From contig CM069877.1 in the NCBI GenBank assembly GCA_036172665.1, positions 12,358,501-12,422,500 on the forward strand: DNA of 64,000 nucleotides, read 5' to 3'. Below, piece by piece: positions 25,050 to 38,000 of this stretch. Made by a program: the position numbers and the translations under genes. Position 1 is the stretch's first letter; each line of letters starts with the position of its first letter. The notes beneath the pieces are model-generated. The model was not told the origin of the DNA and made no database searches. It saw only the letters and a program-made list of their open reading frames with translations. This DNA comes from Prosopocoilus inquinatus. Lineage: Eukaryota > Arthropoda > Insecta > Coleoptera > Lucanidae.

Positions 25050-25975
25050 TACAGGGTGGCCCAACGATGCGTATTTCTTCTGTGAGGCTTATGGGAAAAA
25101 AATTAGGAAAAAAATCTATAAAGAATTTTATACTAGACAACACGCGGCATATTGTAAAATTATTTTGAACTATACAGAGTGATCAGAAAAATGGTGGTTC
25201 GTGGAAACTTATTTTTTTTTATGGAACACCCTGTATACTTTTAGATATTTTGATGCGCCATAGTAAGCTGATTACAGCGGTATAAAGATATATTGATTTT
25301 ATTAAATAACTTTCATAAAATAATTTTTTTTTCTTGAAGAATTTTGCAAAAATTCAGTCAGTTTGAATTTGAATTTCTGATTAATGAGGTAACACAGACG
25401 AACGAAAATCTAACATGATATTTTTAGGACTTTGGCCTTTATGAAAATGTGAACAAAATTAAAATATCATTTTGCATTATATTGAGCGATCGATACTTAC
25501 GAAACATTCGGTATCTCATTTTTTCTTAATGGAATGGCCTACTTTTTATTTCAGAAATGGATAGCACTTAAATGTAGCTTTCTGCTGATATAAGGTTATA
25601 TACCTTTATTTTTAATAATTTCGTCACAAGAAATTTTCTTTTTATAAGTATTTCAATGGTCGGCGTTTTAAACTATACACCCAGTATTGCTATTTTCCTA
25701 CCTAAATTCAATAATTCGAAGTCAGTTTTCGATCATTTGATTCTACTTTCAAAGATCTCCAATTGAATACCTCCGCGATAGGATTTATTTTACCAAAAAT
25801 AATTTAAAAGCAGGCCATTGAAATACTTGTAAAAAGGAAATTTTTAGTGACGAAATTATTAAAAATAAAGATATATAACCTTATATCAGAAGAAAGCTAC
25901 ATTTAAGTGCTATCTATTTCTGAAATAAAAAGTAGGTCGTTCTATTTAAAAAAAAAATGAGATACCAAATGTTTC

Positions 25976-27041
25976 ATAGCATTAGCCACTCAATACTGTT
26001 AAATAAATTATCTGGTTTTGGTTTTACTGAAAACCTAATTACATTTTTTAAATCTTATCTGGACCAAAGACGACAATACGTCCACCATAATGGCTTCAAA
26101 TCCCACTATTTCACAGCGCCATCAGGTGTACCTCAAGGATCGAACTTGGGTCCTCTCCTCTTTGCACTCTATATAAACGACCTATGCCAATCAGTTGATT
26201 GTGAAGTTCAGCTGTTCGCCGATGATGCCAAATTCTTCCATTCAATCAACTCTTTTCAAGATTGTGTTACTCTACAGCTCAACATTGACAGAGTTAATCA
26301 GTGGTGTGCGGCAAACAGTCTGCATCTTAATATTAATAAATGTAAAGTCATGACGTACTCTAAGTGCGTAAAGAAGTGGATATTTGTATATAAGGTGGGT
26401 CAGGCTCCTCTCGCTCGAGTTACAACTGTAAAGAGATCTCGGGATAATCTTTGACTCTGAACTTACCTTCTCTCAACACGTGCTGTCACTGGTCAAATCA
26501 TCAAATAAAATGATAGGTTTTATTATTAGAAATTGTAGATCTTTTTACCAATGAAAAAGCCTTAAAAATGCTTTATTTCTCTTTAATCCGGTCCAGATTG
26601 GAATATTCAGTGATTGCTTGGATACCGATATTGAAATGGGATTCTTCTATCTTAGAAAATGTTCAGAGAAAATTTTTCAAATATATGTGGTTCAAGAGAC
26701 ATGGTGTATATCCTGAGAGAGGGTTAGATCAGAAACAGTTAGTATCAAGATTCGAAGTTTCATCACTTAGTCACAGGAGAAAATGTATTGTTGTTACTCT
26801 TTTGTATAAATTAGTGCATAATCAGGTAGATTGCCCGATTCTATTAAACAAATTAAACTTTTTAGTACCAAGACCCGAAGCAAGAGAATCTTCTACTTTT
26901 TATCTTTCCATAGCAAGAACCAACATGTTATTGAGATCTCCAGTTCACGTAATGTGTTCAATCTATAATAACATCTGTTTAAGATGTGACATTTTCAATG
27001 ATAATCTTGTCTCAATAGTAAAGCTTCTAGATAATGACTGA
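25976..27041 (+). pseudogene. LINE reverse transcriptase, 3' part, two frameshifts
   Basis: Frame 1 (to 26454) has the palm-domain motifs SGVPQGSNLGPLLFALYIND and QLFADDAKFF, the latter with the catalytic Asp pair, then WCAANSLHLNINKCKVM. A one-base insertion near 26435 ends the frame where a family-typical K-D-L-G-I-x-F-D should follow; a second extra base in a T-run near 26548 breaks it again. The third segment, 26568-27041, reads LYFSLIRSRLEYSVIAWIPI to LLDND*, matching the C-terminal region after RT in CR1/Jockey-like elements. The endonuclease and the RT N terminus are absent through 5' truncation. Inactive. Confidence 0.88.
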
Positions 27042-27363
27042 TTTCTAAAGTCTTATTCTTAACCTTATTGCCCTCTTTCTCCATTCTCCATTCTATTTTT
27101 CATTCTCCAATTTATTCTCTCTTCTTCTTGCTATTATTTTAATTAGGGTAATTCTAACATCATCTGCGAATCTATTACACGTATCTCATTGTTATCGCTT
27201 AAGTTAAGATTTAGTTAAGTTAGCTAAGCTTAGTTAATTAATTAGTTGATTAATGTTTAGTCGTAGCTTATTGTAAGTTAATCGGATAAGCATAAACCTC
27301 TGTTATGGAGTAGCATTTGCCTTGTAATTGGAACTTTCTGTTAGGCAATAAAGAATATTATTA
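25976..27363 (+). mobile_element. 5'-truncated non-LTR retrotransposon (LINE)
   Basis: Starts inside the reverse transcriptase domain, directly after gagataccaaatgtttc of the host palindrome, and ends aataaagaatattattat just before aagtatcgatcgctc. The host palindrome's other arm (25480-25520) shows the uninterrupted sequence, so the insertion is defined to within a few bases. No poly(A) tail; a short AT-type 3' tail instead, as in several insect LINE clades. Clade not determined (CR1/Jockey-like). Confidence 0.82.
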
Positions 27364-27762
27364 TAAGTATCGATCGCTCGGTATAATGCAAAAAGGTATC
27401 AGATTTTCGTTCGTCTGTGTTATCTCATTAATCTGAAATTCATATTCAAACTGACTGAATTTTTGCAAAATTCTTCAAGAAAAAAAATTATTTTATGAAA
27501 GTTATTCAATAAAATCAACATATCTTTATACCGCTGTAGTCTGTTCATTGTGGCGCATCCAAATATCTAAAAATATACAGGGTATTCCATTTAAAGAAAA
27601 TTAGTTTCCACGAACCACGATTTTTCTGATCACTCTGTATACTTCAAAATAATTTTACAACATGCCGCTTATTGTCTATTATAAAATTCCTTATCGATTA
27701 TTTTCCTAATTTTTTTCCTATAGACCTCACAGAAGAAATACGCATCGTTGGGCCACCCTGTA

Positions 27763-28599
27763 CAAATATTCCTAAATTTGCTAAACGCTAAAGCAAACGC
27801 TAAAGACATTTGAATAGCGTAACCCGGTTTCTAACTAAATAGCGTTGCGCGCACGCGCACAAGCTGATCATCTGTCGTTTAGCGTTACCGTATTTCTTTC
27901 TGAGTGTTGCTAAAAGTCTCTAATTTTCGATGATTAAATAAATAAATGCTGGCGGAGGTGTCACATAAAATTCAATTCAATTATTTGTTGTGCGTGGTCA
28001 CGCACGTTTCAAAAGGAAGAACCAAAGACAATAAAACAATGGAATGGCGCAAAAATTATGCATGAAACCGTGTACATGGCGTCGGGGAAAAACTTTTTCC
28101 TTGTACTATTAGGCGCGAACAAATTAAACATATTTTCGAAAGGTGTTCATTATCTGCTGCTTATTGCTGGATGTTACACCGGCGCGGCAATTAAGGCACG
28201 CTTCTACATGTAAACAAGTTTTAGGATGAATAATTGATAATTGCGAAAAAAAGATCTTCTCGCCGACCTTGATCCAGACAGTTATCTAAAATCCCGCGCA
28301 GATAAATATAATATAACGTACGCTGCGCTAATCATCGGGACAGAGATAAAAATAAGCCAGCGCTTACTATTGAACGCGAACACAAAAAAAAAAAATCACC
28401 GCGAAAACATTTCGCCCGATCGAAATAGTCGTTATTTATTTTCGTTGCGCGAAATATTTACCTGCTAGTTAGTTAGTCATTTGCTTTTGTGTTTTGTGCG
28501 CGCCGTTTCCACCATTAAAAATACTCCAGTTACTTTATAATTATAAAATTGGAGCATATATTTTTATTCAACCCTGGTATCTATAAAACACACGCTGTA
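27763..28599. other. No gene recognised
   Basis: Unique-looking sequence; the open frame 28241-28468 (75 codons) has no recognised domain. The repeated word aaacgctaaag occurs near 27785. Confidence 0.45.
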
Positions 28600-29602
28600 T
28601 ACAGGGTTACAACTAATTAAAGAGGGGAGGATGGGGAGCTCGTAAACTATAAGAGATACAAAGGTGGTTAAATTACAAAAAAGTTGCGCTATTTTCGAGC
28701 CTATCAAAATATTCGAAAAAATCTTTTCTATCTCCATTCGTTTCTGAAATATCTTCAAAGAACTGAAAATCCTGATTTTCGAAAATCTCGAATATCTTCC
28801 TCATTCATTAAATTAGAATCATGAAATTCGATATTTTTATGTTAAATTCGTTGAGCAATCTAATAGAGTCCGAAAAAATAGGTTAGGATTGACAGTTTCG
28901 CAGATACGACTGTCAACTGTCTTTTTTTCCTACGGACGCTACATTGGGTATTCATACCACGTGATACAAAAACAAAATCGGAATGCGATCATACGACACA
29001 CTTGTGCTTTTGTTTTAAAACAAAATAACAAGGTACTGCAAAAGATTTTGAAAAAAAAAGACATCTAGTAGGCGGTTGCGTGTAAACATTTAGAAGTAAA
29101 ATTATTATTAAAATAATAAATCTTATTCAATTATGGTACTTATTTACATTTTTACATAAAAAAATACTTTTTAACAAAAATTCTTAGTATTTTGTTTGTT
29201 TCAAAACAAAAGAATGGTCGTGTTCAAAACTTATTTCTGCATCACTTGCTATTAATATCTAAGGTAACGTCTATAAGAAAAGAAACAGTTGACAGTCGTA
29301 TCTACGTAAGTGTCAAACCTAACCTATTTCTTCGAACTGCTTTAGGTTGTTCATTGAATTGAATGTAAAAACACAGAATTTTATGATTCTGTCTTAAGAA
29401 ATAAGAAGATATTCGAGATTTTCGAAAATGAGAATTTTCAGTTTTTTAAAGATATTTGAAAAACGAGTGAAAATAGAAAATTTTTTTTGCATATTTTTTT
29501 AGACCTCAAGATAGCGCAACTTTTCTATAATTTAACCATCTTTGTATCTCTTGTAGTTTACGAGATCGCCATGTGGCTTTTTAATTAGTTGTAACCCTGT
29601 AT
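28600..29602. mobile_element. 1.0-kb foldback element, TACAGGGTTACAACTAATTA ends
   Basis: Ends tacagggttacaactaatta and taattagttgtaaccctgta are inverted. Arms extend ~330 bp (gcgctattttcgagcc against aagatagcgcaac; gacagtttcgcagatacgac against gtcgtatctacg). The interior has no coding capacity. The same arm sequences recur at both ends of the structure 58147-62900. Confidence 0.88.
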
Positions 29603-30100
29603 ACCTGCCATAATTCTAACTGCGAGTTCAATTAAAAAATATATGTATATCTATATATTCGAAAAACTGTAGGTACTGCACGGACCGAGGATTAAATGTT
29701 ATAAAAGTTCCTTTGATATTCGAAATTTTAAATACTACACTACCAAAAACAAAAGTTCTTTTTCGTTGTTATGGAAACCAAAATGATACATACTCGAACT
29801 CGTAATGATCCGCACGTTTCAAACGCATAACAATATGTAAGGTGTTCCATTTAAAATAAGAAAGTTGATATCACTTCCGGCGAAACCTGAAGTCCTATAA
29901 TTATTATAATATTATAATAATTATTGCTCTCGAATTTAGGAATGTAAATCGATTCAAAAATAAAAATTCTAGGAAGGTGTACACATGGCTTGGGACACCC
30001 GGTATAACAAAAATTTATATTTAATTTAAAAATGCTGAACGTATAAAATTTTATTTTGAACCGAAGAGTGGCACATTTTTTTCATTTTGGTATTCGTGTA
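29603..30100. other. No gene; small element remnant
   Basis: 29838-30003 has aaggtgttccatttaaaata at the left and gggacacccggtata at the right, resembling diverged TACAGGGTG-type ends. Nothing coding. Confidence 0.4.
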
Positions 30101-32880
30101 TTTTTTTCTTCTTAATTTAGTCGTGAATTCTACTCGGAAAGTCGATTGCCCTTTGTTTTAATATTTATCTTTTTAATATCTTCCGTACTTTTTCAAAATT
30201 TTGTTCATTTGCTTTTATTGTTTTATTGCCTGTCTTTTCATGAATATTCATTTTTTTTAATTTATTAATCCACTGAATGGCGCTCTAAAATTGATTGTTT
30301 TTTTTTAAATTTTATTATTAATTGGTATTTTTTAAATTTTAAATCAGCAGCATATTTAATTATCTTTGTTTTTTCTTGGTCCTTATAATTTTTAAAAGAA
30401 TTATTCTTGTATTGAATTTGTAAAGTCGATTGTTTTTTGTTTCTGCTATTTTTTAAATTATTGTTATTGTTCGATGTATATTTTTTTCTTATATTTGCTA
30501 TTCAATTCTCTACACTTTCTCATCGTCCTTTTTATTACTTTTATTATTTTTTAAATTTATTGTGATATTATCGTTGTAAAGTCGATTGTCTTTTGTTTTT
30601 GTCATTTTTTAAAATTTTATTATTTGGTATTTTTTTAAACACTCTCTATAGTTTTACACATTTAATTTTCTGTGCTTCCTCGTCGTTTTCATAATTAAAA
30701 AAAAATACTATGTCGTGTTTAAGTTTTAAAGTCGATTGTCTTTTTTTTTGTTATCTTTTAAATTTTGTTACTTCATATATTTTTTTAATTTTCACATCGT
30801 CCTCTTTGTATTATTATTTTTAAAATTTTATTATTTGATGTATTTGTTTTAAACTCCATTACATATTTAATTTTTTGTTCCTCCTCATCGTCCTTATAAT
30901 TTCTTTTTCAAAATTTACTGTCGTGTTAAAGTGGTAAAGTGGATTGATTGTCTTTTGTTTTTTCTTATTTTTAAAATTTAATTATTTTATTATTTTAATT
31001 TTATTAAATATTTGATATTTTCTTTTAATATTATTTAATTTTCTTTGCTTTCTCATCGGCCGCTTATTTTTTAAAAATCAGTTTCTACCTTAGTTTTTAA
31101 GTCGATTGTTTTCTTTTTCGGGTATTATTGTTACTTTTATTTTATTTTAAATTTTATCATTTTGTATTTTTGTTTTGCGGAAAATCGTTCTTTTAATTTA
31201 CTATTCATCTAGTGAACTGTCTTTTGTTACTTTTAAATTTAAATTTTATTATATGGTATTTTTTTAAAACTGTATTACACATTTAATTTTCTGTGCTTCG
31301 TCGTCCTTATAATTTTTAAAAGATTTACTGCCCGGTTAAAGTATTAAGATCGTTTGTCGTTTGTTATTTTTAAAATTATATTATTTGATATATAAATTTT
31401 TTGTTTTTTTGTTCACTTTCTCATTGTCCTTTTGGTATTATTCTTATTTCTTTTTGATTTAGTGCTGTTATTAATATTTTAAAGTTGATTGTACTTTGTT
31501 TTTGTTATTTTTTAATTTTATTATTTGATATACATATTTTTTTAAAATCTGTTCTTTAATTTTCGTTTCTTTCTCATCGTCCTTTTATTTTTTAAAAGAT
31601 CTATTTTCAATTTAGTTTTCTAGTAGATGTTTTTTTTTTGGATTTTATTGAACGTTACCTTTATTTTATTTTAAATTTTATGATTTTGTATTTTTTGCTT
31701 ATTTTGCTTTTGTTCTCTTTAATTCATTGTTCACTAGTGAACTGTCTTTTATTATTTTTTAAATTTTATTGTTTGATATTTTTTAAATACAATTACACCT
31801 TTCATTTTTTGTGCTTCCTCATCGTCCTTATAATTTTTGAAAAATTTACTGGCGTGTTAAACTTGTAAAGTCGATTGTCTTTTGTTTTTGTTATTTTTTA
31901 AATTTTATTATTTCATGAGTTGTTCTTAAATTTTGTTTACTTTCTCATCGTCCTAGTTTATTATTATTATTTTTTTTTGATTAAACACTCATCGTCCGTT
32001 TGGTATTCTTATTATTTATTCAAATTTAATGCTGTATTAACATTGTCGATTGTATTTTATTTTTGTTATTTTATAAATTTTATTTATTTTACTTATATTT
32101 ATTTATTAATATTATTTCATTATTATTTAATTAATTAATTATTATTTAATTTTTTTTGCTTTCTCATCGTCCCTTTAATTTTTTTTTAAATTTATTTTCT
32201 TTTTTTCTAGTCGAATGTTTTCTTTTTTTGGATTTTGTTGTTACTTTTATTTTATTTTAAATATTATGATTTTTCTAAATTTTGTTATTTCGTATTTTTT
32301 AAACTCAATTTTATTTATTTTTATTATTATTTAATTAATTAATTATTATTTAATTTTCTGTGCTTCCAAATCATCCTTATAATTTCTTTTAAATATTTAC
32401 TGGTGTGTTAAAGTTATATATGCATAGTCGATTGTCTTTTGTTTTGTTATTTTTTATATTTTATTGTCAGATTTTTTTAAAAATTTTGTTTCTTAATTTT
32501 GTTTACTTTCTCAGCGTCCTTTTAGTTTATTATTATTATTTTAATTTGACGCTGTATTAATGTTGTAACACCGATTGGTTTTTGTTTATTTTTTAAATTT
32601 TATTGTTTGATATATTAAAATTAAAATTTTAATATTTAATTTTCTTTGCTTTCTCATCGTCCCTTTGATTTTTTAAAAATCATTTTTATCTTGGTTTTCT
32701 AGTCGATTGTTTTCTTTTTGGATTTTATTGTTACTTTCATTTTATTTTAAATTTTACGATTTTACATTTTTTGTTTCGGGGACACTTTTTAATCGCTGTT
32801 TTTAATTTATTATTAATTTAGTGAAAAGTCGCTGTAAAATCGTCTGTCTTTTTCTTCTTCTTTTTTTACTTAACGTATTT
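30100..32880. repeat. AT-rich tandem array, ~150-200-bp units
   Basis: Diverged units made of gtaaagtcgattgtcttttg, ttattttttaaattttatta, tttgatatttttttaaa and ttctttgctttctcatcgtc. The word cgattg recurs more than a dozen times. The open frames 31638-31868 and 31920-32138 are low-complexity Phe/Leu/Tyr runs and not genes. Confidence 0.85.
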
Positions 32881-34049
32881 TTCACGATTTCTTTTTTACT
32901 TGTTAAATGCATTACTTAAACCTAATAAAATCGAGAAATTTTCTGTCTTGAAAAGGGACTTTTCGATGGCTCTCGACTTGAGAGATTTCTGTTTACAAGT
33001 TGGCAACACTGGTCTTGTAAACCAGAAACAAGTTATTTACACTTTTAGAACTCCAGAAAGAAAGTATTCCACTCTCAATTCTTGTTTACTTTGACGAGAT
33101 GGCGAAAGTCAAATTTTTAAGTACTTGACGAACTGAAGACTTTTTTAGAAAACAAATACAAAATTTTCAGGGCGTCGCGTCGGCGTCGATAGTCTTCGCA
33201 TTTAGAGATCAGTCCGTGCATGAACCTGACAATTAAAATGTAAAAGATTTTTTTATAAAATTGTGGAAATTGTCTTGAATTGTTATTTTAGCGAAATGTC
33301 GTTTTAGGTTATGTCACGTTTGTTGTTAGTTTGACAACTGTCCACAGGCGGTGCGTATTCCGAATTAGGACTAAAGTCCCCAGATTACCAAAGTAACGCG
33401 GTCTTCCACCATTGTGGCTCCAAAAATTTGGCGCCAAATTTTAAAATGACGGATACTCAATCTAGAGACTTTAATTATGAGGAGCTACCAACGCCGTTGT
33501 TGTAGCGCTAGTTTTGTTTAATACATACGAACAAAGAAATGAATACAACAACCGCCGCTGCAATTGTCATCTGTCATATGTACGTCACTATTGACGTTTC
33601 AGACGTCAAACCTTTGTCGCTCCGTCTCCTTCCGCCAAAAAAGAAATAACAAAAGCAACTTGATGACCTTTGAGCTTTTCAATTATCGAGCACTCGTTAG
33701 AAGTAGAAATGAGATAGAATTAATAGTTAAGAGATGAACTTGTTACTTCGTTTAAATCTGCTTAGATCATCTTTCATAAAGTGGCGGTTGATAGTGAATG
33801 GCAGTTTGTACGCGTGATTAGAATCAAAAATGATTTCTGAATGGATCTGACGCACCTTTTTCAGCGAATCATAGCACAAGGTGATTCGATTTGCGATTGT
33901 TAATTAATTAATTAATTATTTTCGCACAGCAAGGAAGAAAGGAAATCGTTTTAGCTTCCGAAACGCTTCAGCATTACTCATATTTTTTTTCTTCTTTTTT
34001 CTTCCTTCGGTATGTTAATTCCCTTAATTTATAAAATGTATTTTTAATA
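32881..34049. other. No gene recognised
   Basis: Higher-complexity sequence just upstream of the first visible CRTC exon region. I looked for the CRTC CREB-binding exon (a NPRKFSEKIAL-like sequence) here and did not see it. 33900-33920 is a TTAA microsatellite. Confidence 0.5.
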
Positions 34050-34838
34050 CCTGACAATGCGATGCATGAATTGTGTAAATACAGGGTCCGCCACTTTACG
34101 CTTTATTTATTTTATTTTTCATTTTGAAATGCGTAATTCAATCGTTTCTTACGTCCCTTCCCCCTTATTTAAAAGTTGGCCTACGCTGAAATTCTTAATG
34201 AAGGGGTTTTTATTTATTTTTATGAATTGTGTAAATACAGGGTCTGTCATTTTACACTTTATTTATTTTATTTCATTTTGAAATATGTTTCTTACATCCC
34301 TTCCCCCTTATTTAAAATGTTGGCCTACGCTGAAACTTCTTAATGAAGGCGTTATTTTATTTATTTTATTTCATTTAGAAATATGTACGTAATTCAATCG
34401 TTTCTTACATCCCTTCCCCCTTATTTTTTTTTAAAATGTTGGCCTACGCTAAAACTTTTTAATGAAAGCGTTATTTTTATTTATTTTTATGAATTGAAAG
34501 TAAATACAGGGTCAGCCATTTTACGCTTTATTTATTTTATATCATTTTGAAATATGTGCGTAATTTAATCGCTTTTTACATCCCTCCCCCCTTATTTTTT
34601 AAAATGTTGGCCTACGCTGAAACTTCTTAATGAAGGCGTTATTTTTAATTATTTTTATGAATTGAAAGTAAATACAGGGTCCGCCATTTTACGCTTTATT
34701 TATTTTATTTCATTTTGAAATATGTACGTAATTCAATCGTTTCTTACATCACTTCCCCCTTATTTTTTAAAATGTTCGCCTACGCTGAAACTTCTTAATG
34801 AAGGCGTTATTTTTATGTGTATATTTTTTCCGTTCCAG
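34050..34838. repeat. ~165-bp tandem array ending at a CRTC splice acceptor
   Basis: About five units: gtaaatacagggtccgccat, tttacgctttatttatttta, ttcattttgaaatatg, acatcccttcccccttattt, gttggcctacgctgaaactt, cttaatgaaggcgttatttt. Acaggg occurs at 34081, 34237, 34505 and 34673, with one unit lacking it. The last unit stops at about 34816 and the acceptor tract of exon A follows within 20 bp. Confidence 0.92.
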
Positions 34839-35033
34839 CCGGAAGATACAAATATTATAAGTCACAGTCCTAGGGAGAGTAGGGCGCGGTCTCAAGGGGG
34901 GCCAATCCGGAGGCCCCAGGACAGAAAGCACGACACGTCGCCGTACTCGCCGGGTCCGTTCCTGAGTCCTCCGCCGGACACGAGTTGGCGGAGGGCGAAC
35001 AGCGATTCGGCCCTTCATCAAAGTGCCATGCAG
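34839..35033 (+). CDS. CRTC: CRTC exon A: regulatory region with SIK phosphosite
   Basis: 65 codons, phase 0 at both ends. The acceptor is a T-rich tract ending ccgttccag and the donor is cag|gtcagta. The translation runs from [20 protein letters not shown] to [10 protein letters not shown]. The stretch [21 protein letters not shown] matches the best conserved regulatory motif of the family, in which the serine after RR-x-N is the SIK/AMPK-type site that creates a 14-3-3 docking site (Ser171 of human CRTC2). Upstream of it is a basic, Arg/Ser-rich stretch. A tandem array runs directly into the acceptor (see 34050-34838). Confidence 0.95.
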
Positions 35034-38000
35034 GTCAGTAATCAGAATCACTAAATATGTCACAAAAATTTTTCAGCATATTTGAACCGACGCGACGCCA
35101 AAATCGTTAGGTAAATTGGCAACATTGGACGTAAGCTAACGATGAACTCGGTTTTTATGTTTAGAAAAATAACCAATCTTATTATTGTTAAATGAAATAA
35201 TAATAATAATAAAAGTCTCCAAATCTAGTGATAAAATCACTAAATTGGCAACAGTGAGTAGAACTATGAACTCGACCTACGCGCAACCGATTTTGTGCAA
35301 ATTTTGATTAGGTTAGGTTTTGGTGGAACTTGTCAATCTCAAAACTTTTTGTATGATTAATTATTTTATTTCAGGGTTTTTTTGTTTCTCCTAAAGTTTT
35401 GTAGCATTGACAGCTGGCCAATTGTTTAATTTAACAAAACGTCAAATTCTGACAGTTTGTATTTTTTCAATACATAAAATATCAGAATTTAGAACACAAA
35501 ATTTTTATTATCGAAAGTTTTATTATCGAAAATTGGTAAATTAGAAAATAGGGACTGACAGTTATTTGTAACTGTCATCTTCTATGACGTGTTGTCAGTT
35601 TTATAAAAAAAAGAACTAATCTTAATAATACCGGGTGATCAAATGAATTCATAGTTAGAGGAGGCTATTATTGCTGATATTTTATGACGTACAGTTGGAT
35701 TCACAGACAAATGAATAATAAACAATTGAGAATTGTTATATTTGAGGTTATGTTAGTGTGTCGTATGGTCATTGTTGTTTTATTTTATTTTGCATGGATG
35801 CTGGTTTAAGTTGAATGTCATAATTCTGACACTTCTAGTTTGTTATTTCAAGCTGCAAGGCAGTGCTGCCAACTGTATGGTAAAATTATCACAGCCTACT
35901 CTAACTGTAAATTTCGTTGATCACATGATACAGTCGCGCGCAACTAAACTGCACCTCTAACAAGCAAACTTCAGCCTTAGAACCTTGTACTACAAGGCTC
36001 ACAGAAATGTCAAACTGTAACACTTAAGGTGCGCACGACTGTACATGCTTATTAGTTGAAAGCTAAAACTAAAAATTAATACAAAAAATTAACAACTTAA
36101 AATAAAAAATTAAAAATATCGAATAAAAGAATTAAGAATACAAAAAATTAACTCAAAATAAAAATTAAGAAATGAAAACATTGCTCGTCATTTGTTATTT
36201 CTTTTGAATCGAGTCGATTGCAACTTATCTGTAAACAATTTAAAAATCGAACAGTCGCATAATCGATTGTCTTTCGCTTCTTCTAGCATTGTTTAATTTT
36301 GTTGTTGAGATGGAGAAAAAAAGAACGCTATCTTTCATTTGTTTTCTTTTTAATTTTAAATTGACGCTTTGAAATCGTCACGTAACGATTGTCTTTTGTT
36401 TGTTTCTTTTGATACTGATTAATTTTTGTTGTTTGAGTTATATTTTGTCTCTTTTGGTTTGAAATAGAAAAATATTATGTTTCGTTCAAAAAAAAAAAAA
36501 AACCGAAATCGAAACTCAAAACTAAAATAAAATGAAGAAAACTATTAACAAACTAACATATAGAAAACAATAAATATAAAGGTTGAAACAAAAAATTAAA
36601 AAAATCAAAATTCAGTTGGAATTAACTCCCTTTAAAATTAATTGATATTAATTAGTTTAAAAAAATTGAAATTCATAAATTTTTCTTTTTTGACCAACCA
36701 AAAAATTGACTAATTAAGTTCGAAAAGGAAAAAACAAATGATGATCGAATTTTACTCACCACGGAAAACCGCAAATAGGGAAGGAAGGAGACGAAATAAT
36801 TTCAGGAGATAAACAAAAAAAAATAGAAAAGAAAAAGGAATTGTTAATTCGAAACAATATCTTATTTTAAAGACAATAACGGCAACAGCACAAAAAATAA
36901 TCAGGAAGTGAGAGAAATATTTGAAGATGGAAACAAATGACGATCGCAAGAAAAAATTCCAAAGGGGTCGAAGACGTTTGAGAAGCAATTTCGCAGTTAA
37001 AAACAATAATTCATAAACAAGTGACGATTGCGCGCGTTTGTAATAAAATGTATCTATTAATTTTCAATGTCTAAAATTAAAAAAAAAAAAATAAATCACG
37101 AGACTAGAATGGATTAAAAATAAAAATCAAATCAGCAAATCAAAATGAAACAAGTATAAAAAATATAAAGGAATTACGTAGTTCAAGAAACTATATCAGA
37201 ATAAAAAAAAATAATTGCAGGGCAAAAACTAAAAAATATAATGAAGAGAGAAAAATCAAGAAATAATTTAAAAATTCAGAAGAAGGCGCGAATCGTCGGC
37301 AGTAGAAGAAATCTGAGAAGCGCGGTACCAACCGGAAGCCAAGAATTCAATCAAGCAAGAATACACAAAGTAATCAGAACATAACAATTTAAAATTTAAT
37401 CAAAAGAAACAATAAAAAGTAAATTAAAGACAAGAACAAAGAAAAAAAAACCAAAATACTTCACAAGACGGAAAACCAAAAATTAAATCGGCAAAAAAAA
37501 ATTAATTAAATCGGAAGACAAAAATAAATAAAGGGAACCACAAAAAAAATAAATTAGAAAACAAGAACAAAAAACAAACAAAATAAGCCAGAAAACCAAA
37601 AGCAAAAATTAAATCAGAATTAAAAATTAAAGTAAATTAGAAGACGAAATTGAAAGAATTAAATCGAAGGAAGCGATAAATAAATAAATCACAAAACTAG
37701 AGCAAAAAAAAAGTTAATCAGAAGGCAGAAAACGTAAAAAGAATTAAATCAGAAAATAGAATGAAAAATTAAATTAAATAGGCAAGAGAAATTAAATGGA
37801 ATCATAAAAATTGAATCCAAAAGTAATTATACAGAAAATAAAGCGAACCAGTAACTAGAGAGAGCAATGACTAGATGTTAAAAACGAAACAAAAGGCTAT
37901 CGCCTCTTTCCAAAAATAAAAAAAAAATAAAAAATTACAACTCGATCGAATTTATATGTGGCTCACCTCAAGGTCAACCCAATTCAACTCCACCCAAAAA

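Larger units (their letters stand above)
25050..27762. mobile_element. Long palindromic foldback element interrupted by a LINE
   Basis: Outer ends tacagggtggcccaacgatg and catcgttgggccaccctgta are exact inverted copies of 20 bp. The arms continue inward for ~450 bp (gtgatcagaaaaatggtggt with the inverse at 27610-27640; acgaacgaaaatct with the inverse near 27400). Inside the left half there is a second inverted pair (25550-25670 against 25810-25960). Removing the LINE insertion leaves ~1.3 kb without coding capacity. Confidence 0.88.

Noticed and set aside
31638..32138. Hydrophobic 72-76-codon frames resembling membrane segments
   Set aside because: Poly-T low-complexity sequence gives Phe/Leu/Tyr runs; no start context or neighbouring exon.
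34767..35063. Minus-strand Arg/Pro-rich frame
   Set aside because: Antisense shadow of CRTC exon A.
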